64,000 nucleotides of DNA from Dryocosmus kuriphilus (lineage: Eukaryota; Arthropoda; Insecta; Hymenoptera; Cynipidae). Below are positions 42,951-53,640 of the stretch, piece after piece; within the stretch, counting starts at the first letter, position 1, and every line of letters begins with the position of its first letter. A model generated the notes under the pieces. It was not told where the DNA came from, made no database searches, and saw nothing but the letters and a program-made list of their open reading frames with translations. The DNA is taken from the NCBI GenBank assembly GCA_038277395.1, contig CM076197.1, forward strand, positions 86,441,050-86,505,049. Reading direction: 5' to 3'. The position numbers were made by a program, and so were the translations under genes.

Positions 42951-44037
42951 ATGAGTGACGACGACGAAACCTTCGAAGATTTTCGCACCCCACCCGAAAT
43001 TCGAGAAGCAGCAAAGCAAGTCAAAAATGGCTTACTACCAGAGAAATTGCAAGCTATTTACACGAAAACTGAAACATTTTTGAAATGGAAATGTGAGCAT
43101 AAAGCCACATCGTCTTCAGAATCCGTTTTGATGGCCTATTTTTCCGAATTGTGCAAGGAATACCAAGCATCAACGCTTTGGTCCATTTTCTCGATGCTGA
43201 AAACTAACCTCAAATCCAACGAGGATTTGCCATCGACAAATACTTAAATTCGAAAGCGTGTTTTGAAGAAAAAATCAGAAGGATTCCGCAGAAAAAAAAT
43301 CCCTTGTATTCTCTCCTGAAAACGTCAAAGAAATTTTGGAAAAAGCACCAGATCACGAACACTTGGTAACGAAGGTAAATTTTATCGCATATTTCACATC
43401 ATTTTAACATACTGCTTCTTTATATAATCAATTGAGTACGAAAATAAATCAAATTTAGAACAGAATTAATATTTACAATACAAAATTTAAACAATATATA
43501 AAATTTATAGAACAAGGTCATATTTTGGTAGTGAATCTCCGGACAACGAAGACTCAAAAACCGCGCATCTTCGTCATCAGCGAAGAATTCGTGAAAATCG
43601 TAAAAAAATACAAAGATTTGCGACCATCGGCCATGGAAACTGATCGTTTTTTATAAAGTACACGAAAGAAAAATGCACCAGGCAAGTTATCGGAATTAAC
43701 AAAATTTCATCGATCCCCCGTATTATCGCGACTTTTTTAAACCTCGACAATCCACAATTGTACATAGGACATTCCTTTCGCCGAACCTCAGCAACATTGC
43801 TCGCCGAGTCCGGGGCAAATACTTTAAAACATGACTAAGGATGGAAATCCGACAGTGTTGCTGAAGATTATATCGAGGAATCTCTAGCAAATAAAGCTGA
43901 TGAACCAATACCGAAACGGCAAAAAATCAAAATTGTAACGTTGAAAGAACAGCCGAAACCAGAAAACGTTGTATTAACAACTTTAACTTCGTTCTCAACT
44001 ATGCCGAAAAACCATGAAAAGCTTCAAATTAAAATGT
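42951..44037 (+). pseudogene. Crypton-like tyrosine recombinase, broken
   Basis: Opens with MSDDDETFEDFRTPPEIREA and an N-terminal SAM-like region with YSxLCKEYQ-type spacing (to 43247). A frameshift follows, then FSPENVKEILEKAPDHEHLV (about 43310-43370). The segment expected to contain the first catalytic Arg is absent or replaced by 43374-43511. The frame resumes with VVNLRTTKTQKPRIFVISEE. After another frameshift near 43647 comes the diagnostic C-terminus: GHSFRRTSATLLAESGANT with the catalytic His-x-x-Arg, an in-frame stop (43834-43836), then GWKSDSVAEDYIEES with the presumed Tyr nucleophile. Crypton recombinases move circular DNA intermediates. The assignment to Crypton rather than DIRS/Ngaro is by resemblance; no RT is adjacent. 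Confidence 0.72.
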
Positions 44038-44267
44038 AATTTCGATGCAATTAATGAGTAAGTGTATAATATTACGGATTATTTTTGTATTAAAACGTGT
44101 CAAAATAAAATTGGTTATAATTCTAGAGTATTTCATTATTTCATTAACTATAAAGTAGATATTTTGTCCTAAAAAAATAGGAAAAAATTCACTTTAAGAT
44201 TGTTATTTCGGTCTTACGATCTTTATTTCATAAAAAGTGATTTAAAAGGACTTAAAAAAGAGACGAA

Positions 44268-44297
44268 GTTTCAGCCCAATCTGTGGGTCTTCTTCAG
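44268..44297 (-). ncRNA. Hammerhead-like core motif at PLE 2 3' end
   Basis: On the minus strand CTGAAGA, hairpin AGACCCA/TGGGCT with one bulge, then GAAAC. Both conserved boxes of the hammerhead core are matched. Helix III and a cleavage triplet were not recognised. Confidence 0.45.
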
Positions 44298-44745
44298 GGC
44301 ATATGCTAAAAATTAATTATAAAATAATTAAGAATTGTACGTAATTCATTCGAAAAGGATTATCAATAAGGTTAAAAAATAAGTTGTAAATACCTTAAAA
44401 AGATTATGAAGTAAAATTGTCAAAAGTACATGGTCAAATTAGATAGCATAACGTAGTGATTTGTTGGATCCCTCGATAAAACTTGTTGAGGGTCCAAACT
44501 TCCAAAAAGATTACATTTTTAAAGTTTTAGAGTCAAAAAATGCTTTCGATGTAAGTGTTAGGTACGACGGACAAACATTAAGTGCGAAGAAATTTTAGGT
44601 TAGGAACGAAAAATTTGAAGCCATCTTGTCACATGACTAAGTGGAAACCAAGCGGTTTATTTCAAATCTTCGATTCAATTACAGATGATAATGTTCGCCA
44701 AAAACATTAGGTATTTGAAAAGAAGGAAAGATGCAAACATTTTAA

Positions 44746-47055
44746 TTATAGAATACTATGATAACGTTGATTAATACTTAAAATTTCGGTTTGAAGGTTA
44801 ATAGAATTATTTTTTTGTTCTTTAATGAAAATTGAATCTAATATTTTTCTTGTTTTTTTGTTCTTTTCTCTAGTTAAAATCTTAATGTTGTCAAAGTTAA
44901 AGTCAAAGTAATGACTAAAATTCCAGGCATGTTGGGATAAACCAGTATTCAAGTTACCATCTCTAACATCCCTTTTATGTTCGCTAATTCTTGTTTTTAA
45001 CCTTCTGCCATTCTAACCAATATACACTTTGTTGCAGTCTAAACATTTTATTAAATAAACAACATTAGATAGGTTTTCAGTTTTTTCTAATCTTTTTTAT
45101 TATTGATATAATTCCGTAGGTTATGATCATTTTTAAAATAAACGTTTACGTTGGACTTTTTGAGGCCATTTCTTAATCTTTCAGATAATCTCTGAATGTA
45201 AGGTAAAGTAACTTTTAAATCAGCTTCATTGCAGCTTTCTAACCATCTATTCCTTTTTGTAGAGACATTGTAAATTTCATGGACTCTTTCTTTAATTATA
45301 CTTTCTATGAGAGGTAAAGGGTAGTTATTTTGTAAAAGAGTAACTTTAACTTGATCCAAATTGTTTTTTACTAAATTTTATATCATTAAGTTTAATACAT
45401 CTGTCAATTAAGCCTTTTATTAGACCAACATTTTGACTAAATTGATAATGAGAATCAAAATTTACATACTTTCCAGAAAAAGTTAGTTTTTTGTATAAAT
45501 TTGTGATTAAAGTACCTTCTTCTGTTTTTATGATAGTTAAATCTAAGAAATTTAAAGAGTTATTGTGTTCTATTTCTGAAGTGAATTGTACGGAATCTTC
45601 TGTATTGTTGAAAGTGTCTACAATTTCTTGAATTTTATCTGTAGGAACAATGGCAAAAGTGTCATCTACATACCTTTTGCAAAAAATTGGTTTAAAGCTT
45701 AAGTGGGATAAAGCTCTTTTTTCAATATCTTCAAGAACAAAATTAGCAGCAAGTGGAGAGAGTGGAGACCCCATTGGACAACCAGAAACTTGTTTGTAAA
45801 AATTTTTGTTAAAAGAAAAAAATGTGTTATTAAAAACTATGCTAGCGGCAATTAGGATTTCTTTTTTTGATATTTTTGGGAGATTTCTGTGAAAGTTAAA
45901 TTTTTCTTCTATACATTCTGAAACTAAATCTAATGGTATATTATCAAACATAGATACAACGTCTAATAAAATTATGGAATGATTATTTGGAACTTTAATG
46001 TTTTTAGTTTTTCTTTGAAATCCCAACTGTCTTTTATGAAAGATTCAGTTTTACCTGAAACTGGTTTCAAAATTCTAGATAAATAAGTTGCTAAAATTGT
46101 GAGTGGGAGATCCAATGGAAGAAACAATGATTCTCCAATTTAACTCTGGTTTTTGGACTTTGGGGAGAGCATGAGCTTTAGCTACGACATTGTCATGAGT
46201 TTCTGAACTATATGCTACTTTATTATTTATATAGGTTTTTTTCCCCCGTCTGGTTATAGTTTCATTGCACTTAGCTTCAATTGTAGGAACAAGACTAGTT
46301 TCTACGCTTTTATATCAAATGTTATTTTTTAGGATATTTTCAATAGTTGTATTAGAATCATCTTTGTTAGCAGCTAACATTATGTTTCCTTTATCAGCTT
46401 TTAAGAAAATTAAATCATTATGATCTTTTTGGAATTTTTTGACTGTTTCTTGAATGTTATTATTGTAATTAAATTTGTGAATTTTTTGATGATTCGAGAT
46501 TAAATTAGTTACTAATTTTCTGACATTTGACTTTTTATTGTCCTCATCAATGTTTTGTATACAATCTTCAATATTTGCAATGATATTGTTGACTGGAATT
46601 TTATCAGATCTGTAAGGCAAACCAAAATTTGTACCCAATGCTGAGGTTTCAGCAGTATCATCTGTAATTGTTACATTTGATATATTTTTGAACCATTTAT
46701 TCACTTTAATGTTACAAAATTTGTTTTTTTTTTGTTCTAAAAATCGTTGTTTTAATAAATTAAATTTATTGATACATTGATCTCTCTTTATATATTTTAG
46801 TCTATGCAGACACATTTCTTGTGAGCTAAAAAAATTGAGAAGTGAACCATCTGTAATGTTTCTTTCTATTCGATGTTTTAAAAAATTAGAAATGTGACTC
46901 AAATCATGAATTTTATCAACAATAGTACTAATTTCGTAGTTTTGAATTCTTATTTGATAAGCTAATTTGATGTTGTTTAATTTTATAAAGGTTTTATAAT
47001 TAGAATAGTTTAAATTGTAATCGTTGGTGATGTTTTGAATGTGAGCAGGAATCAA
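44746..47055 (-). pseudogene. Penelope-like polyprotein: RT plus GIY-YIG endonuclease, frameshifted
   Basis: From 47055 on the minus strand: an N-terminal region starting MIPAHIQNITNDYNLNYSNY and containing LIFLKADKGNIMLAANKDD (RT fingers), open to 46315. A frameshifted gap follows to 46026. The RT palm is open at 46026-45346, with SIILLDVVSMFDNIPLDLV, CPMGSPLSPLAANFVLEDIE and the catalytic RYVDDTFAIV. The frame then changes to the thumb (45359-45087) and again to the endonuclease: CNKVYIG, RLKTRISEHKRD, ending IKEQKNNSINLQTE at about 44746. PLEs use these activities for target-primed retrotransposition. Order and motifs are complete, but at least three frame breaks make it inactive. Confidence 0.88.
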
Positions 47056-47635
47056 GGATTCTTTTCTGCATATAAAAAAAGATTGTAAGACCGAAATAAC
47101 AATCTTAAAGTGAATTTTTTCCTATTTTCTTAGGATAAAATATCTACTTTATAGTTAATGTAATATTGAAACGATCGAAGAAAGTAAAAACTTGTCAGCC
47201 TGGTGGTTTTGCAAGTTAATTGTGTATATATTTCATTATTTGTTGATACAACGCATGTTTTTTGTTTTGTTTAATTACGCCTGAATACCGTAATTTGGTA
47301 GTTATTTAATTGTTCAAATTACGCCTAAATACTAAAACAATCTCGCGATTATCTTTTTTAATACATTTGAAAATTGCCTTTATTGTTATGTCGTTATGTC
47401 ATATTATGTTGTTGTCATGTTATGTCATTTGGTCATTTTATGACGTTACACCATGTTGATTCGAGCTGTACGAAGTTGCTTTTACGTATTTTTTTATTTC
47501 AAAGCTTCGGCTCGCAATGCAAATTTTTTTAAAAAATTTTGCCGAATACTATTGGTCGGATTCTAGATAACTTCTAGCGTCAATATTTACAAAATTTTAT
47601 TATTCGCTTTGACTGAAAACAATCAATATTATGAG

Positions 47636-47835
47636 AATCTATTACTTTTCAGTTTTATGTTAATTTTAAAATTTGGAAATTGATCGAAAATTTTCTTATT
47701 TATTATTAGAATCTTACTTTTAAAGATAAAAGAACTAAAATCAATATTGACCTAATTTGTATTTGTTGAAAAGTAAGTTAATATTGGTAATCATTAGAAG
47801 CTCTCTCTCCAAATATCTCATACATAAATAATAAT
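47636..47835 (+). repeat. Interspersed repeat copy lacking E2 (empty-site paralogue)
   Basis: Continuous match to 42044-42179 plus 42493-42560. The junction region reads TTGAAAAGTAAGTTAATATT, with a single copy of the 12-base target. Confidence 0.82.
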
Positions 47836-47849
47836 TATTCTTGCCAGGC

Positions 47850-47935
47850 GAAGGTGTAAGTATTCGTGAGGACTAAGGAGTTGCCTTGGAAATGAATCCA
47901 AATCGTTGGGAGTTCGAATCCACTTTCCTGTGGAT
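47850..47935 (+). tRNA. Degenerate tRNA-Ser-like sequence
   Basis: CTAAGGAGTTGCC, then TTGGAAA (a valid seven-base anticodon loop with U33 and GGA anticodon), then ATCGTTGGGAGTTCGAATCC with a good B box and a possible extra arm as in serine tRNAs. The anticodon stem (TTGCC with TGAAT) does not pair properly and the A box is poor. Likely a tRNA pseudogene or SINE fragment. Confidence 0.4.
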
Positions 47936-48365
47936 GTTTTTCAAGTCTTCCTATAAATCTTGTTGTAGTGATTTTTACTCAGAGAGATGAGAGGGGGGGG
48001 GGGGGGGGGGGGAGAAAGAAAATATACAAGTCCGACAAATAATCTTTTTAAAAATTTTGTTGCTATGTGTTAAGAATTTTCTACAGGCTCAATAAAAAAA
48101 AAGAGAGGGGGTTGGAGAATGTACACAGGTGCCAAGATTTTAAAAAAAATTTCCCTGTTAGTATATAGATCTGACTAAATTTTTTAAAAATTTGCTGCAG
48201 GCGTGGGAAACTCCTAGCAGCAAAATAAAAAAAATCGAGTATAGAGATACGGCAATTTTTTTTTTTTAATTTTGCCGGATCCTATTGGTGGGATTCTGGA
48301 TAACTACTAGCGTCAATATTTACCTACGAAATGTTATTATTTGCGAATTTGACTCGAAACAATTT

Positions 48366-50740
48366 TCTCGGCGTGTATTGCAAAAAAATAGTGTGAAATT
48401 ATATATTGAAATTTTTCAATCTCGAATTTTCTCAATTTTCATTACTCTCCTCAGCAATTTTTTCGGTTTAGCTTAAAGCACTGGCTTTTCTTGAAGAATC
48501 TTTACGATGCAAAAAGCTGAAGACCAGCCTTTATCGTCGAATATTCGACACTGGAGGATATCTAGCAAAAAGATTTCACTAGGTACTGGAAAGTTTATCC
48601 AGAAAGAGTAACCGATATAGAGGATGGAGAAGCTGAGGCAAGAAAAGAGGAAGGCAGAAAACTCGGTCGAGGATGAGGCGGTCGAAGTGAAGGTTCGGGA
48701 TGGTAGAATAGGGTCGAAGTCTCATTCCTCTGTACCAGTATCACTTGTATCATAGGAGTTTCTGTGCCCCGTGGCCTATGGTGCGGAAAATTGCAAACCC
48801 GCCGATAGTCCCACATCCCTACTCACCTCCATCTTCCCACTGAGCATCTCGTTCTATCGACATTTCCACGGATAGAGTAACCTCTATCCCGTGTGGATAC
48901 TACAACATACGCCTAGATTTCATCAACGCTCAACGGTATTTTCGATAATGCCAACGCGTCAAAAAAATTATATCATTTTCCCTCTCAAGACCCTGTTTCC
49001 GTCTGGAACAAATAACTTTAGTGTCGATAGAGTAGCTCACGGTAAAATTCTCTTTCAAGTGTCTCTTAAACTTATATAGGATGTTGTAATACAGTGCTGT
49101 GATGTTCTTTCAGTATGCACTGAGATCGTTTTTTGGCAAATTTTTACCGTGTGTTAGAAAGGTACTCGAATATGGGTCCTTTATTAATGGAAGATGTTAT
49201 TCTTAACGGCTTGGGAATATTTACAATAAAGAATTATGTTGGGGGTTGAGAGTCAAATTTTATGGAATTAAGTCATATTGAAATAGGGAAATTATTCCTG
49301 TTATATGGAAGTCGGGCACCCTTCTCATCTCGAATAGTCATAATAAACGCAGAAAAAAGGTTCAATCATTCATAGAAAAAATATCTGAATTCAATCATTT
49401 TGTGGTTTTTTTTTTCAGCTTGAAAATGTTTCACTTATATCTTTTAAATTTTCAGTATTTGCTAGATCACTTTTTAAAAAATCAATATCTTATCCGGGTT
49501 CTCCAGGACAGTTAATCAATTTTTTGCTTTTGCTCAACAAATATTATACAATAAATATTTTCTCACTTTGCGTAATACTCTGTTAAATATAAAAACGAAA
49601 AAGTATTTTCAATCAACGAATACTTACCTTTTTTTGACGAATTTAGTTATAGAATATCCGCTACCAAGTGGTCAATAATCGAAAAATGGTGTTCACACGA
49701 TAAAACCGTCTGCTCCATTTCTCGAGTCAAGTAATCGAAAAATGGAGCTTCACGAAAAATATTGAACCACTTACTGACTTTCGATTTAAAAGAATAGTAA
49801 ACATTTTTTTTGTTTTGTTAAAAATTGGAAATTATCAATAGAAAATGTTATTTCTTTACATAATGTAGTAATATTTATAACCAAAAAAGCGGGCTCAAAA
49901 ATGTACTAATTCTCGATATAGAAATGACAGAAATCATGTAAGGAACAAAATAGAAAATGGCGTCCTTTTGTTAATTTCGTGGGAGACACAATTAAATATA
50001 TTTAATTGTAAATAAATGATTTATCTTACAAAACGCGACTTTTGTGTGTGTACACGGAAAAAAAAAAAAAATTTCATTAAACTTCAGAGAAGTATTTCTA
50101 GAGTAGTGAATATGAGGGGTAGTTTATTAAAGTTAGAGCCGTCTTGGTTGTAAGATATGATGAACCGTAGGGTAAATGTACCAATTACTGCGGACCTAAA
50201 ATCAAAAAGACATTTAAAGATAAAAGAAAAGACGTTTAAATGGAAAAGTAATTAGGCTTTAATTTGTAAAGAAGTATTTGGTATTATTTCAATAGAATGC
50301 AGTTCGGAATCTATGAAAAGAAGCCAGATTTACTTAAAAAATGCTCCATGTAAGTATTACTGCGGGCTTACATGAATTACTGTGCAACAATTATTATTGC
50401 GCGTGTATTACTGCGATTTTTTAAAAGTTAAGTTACAATTAATTTAGAGATTTAAGCAATGTAATGAATTTAAATTATAAGAGGAGGTTTGTTTATGCGA
50501 TTTTAACAAATGGATTCACAACTTTTGAAAATTAGAAAATAATGAAACACAAATAAAGCAAATATTTTAAACTTTATATTATATTAAATTAAGATTCTTT
50601 TTCTCTTTTGTACTTAGTACAGATGCTCAGGCTTTTTATTTGCATATTTATTTTATCTTTTGCTCTAATTCTTCACTCTGGAACCGTGTATTTCCTTATA
50701 GATACTGCATGAGCATACAGTTTCTAACATTTATGAAAAA
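48366..50740. other. Intergenic stretch, no gene recognised
   Basis: 48580-48860 is GC-balanced with purine-rich blocks, perhaps host sequence, but has no supported exon. 49380-49600 shares phrases such as TATCTTATCCGGGTTCTC with 56370-56410 (TATCTTGTCCAGGTTCTC), a diverged dispersed repeat. At 50180-50420 a TTACTGCG phrase recurs three to four times. Confidence 0.4.
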
Positions 50741-53640
50741 CGAATTTAGTAAAATTTGGTGCTAAAAGAACCCCAAAAAAGTTGCATTCCCATAACTCAC
50801 AGACACCACACCATACCAACCCTGAACAAGTGTGATATGAAGAAAATTGTCCTAATTTGAAAATTCAAAATCTTTCTAATGACAAAGCTTCATTTTGTCG
50901 CTGACAGATACACAGAAAAGTTTCATCCCTCTAACTCATAAGGAAACAAACTCGCAGCCACCCTTGAAACGACTAGTATTCATAAAAATGACCAAATTCG
51001 AAAATTTCAAATGCTTTTAAAGACGTAGCTTACACTTGATGCTAAAATAGCCCCAAAAAAGTTGCATCTCCTTATAACTCACAAGCAAACCATCCAACGC
51101 CCACCCTCGACATGTGTAATATTCATAAAATTACCCTAATTTGAAAATTCTAAATCTCTTTAAATATGAAACTCTCATTTGATGCTAGCAGACCACCAAA
51201 GAAGTTTCATCCCCCTAACTCATAAGCAAACCACGCCACAGCCACACATAAAACGAGTAATATTCGCAAAGTTGTCCTAATGCGAAAATTCCAAATATTT
51301 TTAATGAAGAAGCTTAATTTTGATGCTAAAAGAGCTCCAACTCTCGGAATTTTCAAATTAGGGCAATTTTATGAATATTACTCGTTTTCAGTGTGGCTGG
51401 GCAGTTTCTTTCTAAGCTAGGGGGATAAAACTTCTTGGTGGGTCTGCTTACTCTGCTAGCATCGAATGTAAGCTTCTTCATTAAAAATATTTTGAGTTTT
51501 CGTATTAGGGCCATTTTATTACTATTATACATGTCAAGGGTTGGTGTACGGTGCTTTCTTTACGACTTAGGGGGACGAATCTTTTTTTGGGGCTCTTTTA
51601 GAATCAAATGTAAGCTTCATATTAAAAACATTTGGAATTTTCGAATTAGGGCAATTTTATGAATATTACTAATTTTGACCGTGGCTGTAGGGTGGAATCC
51701 TTATCAGTTAGAGGGATGAAACTTCTTTGGGGTTCTTTAAGCACCAAATGTAGGCTTCGTGATTAAAAACATTTGGAATTTTCGAATTTGGTCAATTTTA
51801 TGAATATTACTCATTTTGAGGGTGGCTGTGGGAAGTTTTCCTTATCATTTAGAGGGATGAAACTTTTTTGGGGTTCTCGAAACATCAAATGTAAGCTTTG
51901 TAATTAAAAACGTTTAGAATTTTTGAATTAGGGCAATTTTATGAATATCACACTTTTTGACCGTGGATGTGGGTGGTTTCATTATCAGTTAGAGGGATGA
52001 AACTTTTTTGTGGTTCTTTAAGCATCAAATTTAAGCTTGGTCATTAAAAACACTTGGAATTTTAGAATAATGTCAATTTTATGAATATTACACGTTTTGA
52101 CCGTGGATGTGAGGTGGTTTCCTTATCAGTTAGAGGGATGAAATTTTTTTTAGGGTTCCTTAAGCATTAAATGTAAGCTTCGTAATTAAAAACACTTAAA
52201 ATTTTAGAATAAGGGCAATTTTATGAATATTACTCGTTTTGACCGTGACTGTGGGATAGTTTTCTTATCAGTTAGATGGATGAAACTTTTTTGGGGTTCT
52301 TTATTGCATCAAATTTAAGCTTCGTAATTAAAAGCACTTGAAATTTTAGAATAAGGTCAATTTTATGATTGTTACTCGTTTTGACCGTGACTGTGGGATG
52401 GTTTTCTTATCAGTTAGAGGGATGAAACATTTTGGGGGTTTTTTAAGCTTTCTAATGTCCCCCTTATAATTAAAAAGATTTGCAATTTTTTAGTTAGGGC
52501 AAGTTTATGAATATTACTTGGTTTGAGGGTGGCTATGGGAAATTTTCCTTATCAATTAGAGGGATGAAAATTTTTTTTTTTGATCTGTTAGCATCGAATG
52601 TAAGCTTCTTCATTGAAAACGTTTTGAATTTTCGTATTAGGGGAATTTTATTACTATTACACATGTCAAGGGTTCGCGTGGGGTGGTTTTTTTACGAGTT
52701 AAGGGGATGAAATTTTTTTGTTGTTCTTTTATCATCAAATGTAAACTTCGTAATTAAAAACGTTTGGAATTTTCGAATTAGGGCAATTTTATGAATATCA
52801 CACGTTTTGACCGTGGATGTGGGGTGGTTTCCTTATCAGCTAGAGGGATGAAACTTTTTTGTGGTTCTTTAAGCATCAAATTTAAGCTTCGTCATTAAAA
52901 ACACTTGGAATTTTAGAATAATGCCAATTTTATGAATATTACACGTTTTGACCGTGGATGTGGGGTGGTTTCCTTATCAGTTAGAGGGATGAAACTTTTT
53001 TGTGGTTCTTTAAGCATCAAATTTAAGCTTCGTCATTAAAAACACTTGGAATTTTAGAATAATGTCAATTTTATGAATATTACACGTTTTGACCGTGGAT
53101 GTGGGGTTGTTTCCTTATCAGTTAGAGGGATGAAACTTTTTTAGAGTTCCTTAAGCATTAAATGTAAGCTTCGTAATTAAAAACACTTAAAATTTTAGAA
53201 TAAGGGCAATTTTATGAATATTACTCGTTTTGACCGTGACTGTGGGATAGTTTTCTTATCAGTTAGACGGATGAAACTTTTTTGGGGTTTTTTAAGCTTT
53301 CTAATGTCCCCCTTATAATTAAAAAGATTTGCAATTTTTTAATTAGGGCAAGTTTATGAATATTACACGTTTTGAGCGTGACTGTGGGATGGTTTTCTTA
53401 TGAGTTAGAGGGATGAAACCTTTTTGTGGGTCTGTTACTACGAAATGTAAGCTTCGTGATTAAAAACTTTTGGAATTTTCAAATTCGGGTAGTTTTATGA
53501 ATATTACTAGCTTTAAGGGTGGCTGTGGGGTGGTTTCTTAATAAGCTAGTGCAATGAAACTTCTTCTGGGCTCTTTTAGCATAAAATGTAAGCTTTGTTA
53601 TTAAAAACATTTGGAGTTTAAAAAAACTTTCTTTACTTAG
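50740..53640. repeat. ~141-bp satellite array with one orientation switch
   Basis: From about 51345 to 53640 roughly 16 units run in one direction. The GAATATTAC landmark recurs at 51661, 51802, 51943, 52083, 52225, 52509, 52793, 52933, 53075, 53216, 53358 and 53499, i.e. every 140-142 bp, or a multiple where one unit has lost it. Other landmarks are TTAGAGGGATGAAACTT and AAGCTTCGTAATTAAAAAC. From 50740 to 51335 about four units run the opposite way. A TAATGTCCCCCTTATAATTA variant occurs at ~52455 and ~53304, 849 bp or six units apart, indicating higher-order structure. Short open frames inside are not genes. Confidence 0.92.

Larger units (their letters stand above)
44143..47153 (-). mobile_element. 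Penelope-like element 2, near full coding length
   Basis: A minus-strand PLE framed by an ~80-bp terminal inverted repeat: 44143-44222 (ATTAACTATAAAGTAGATAT) and 47077-47153 as its reverse complement. The body holds an N-terminal region, reverse transcriptase and GIY-YIG endonuclease in the usual order. A minus-strand hammerhead-like motif (44268-44297) lies just inside the 3' end. No clear target duplication was found. Confidence 0.82.
47530..48365. repeat. Direct repeat pair of ~100 bp
   Basis: 47540-47625 (AATTTTGCCGAATACTATTG, CTAGCGTCAATATTTAC) is repeated in direct orientation at 48265-48365. Together with 47636-47835, which matches 42044-42560 without E2, this shows several low-copy repeats packed here. 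A 20-G run lies at 47993-48012. Confidence 0.75.
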
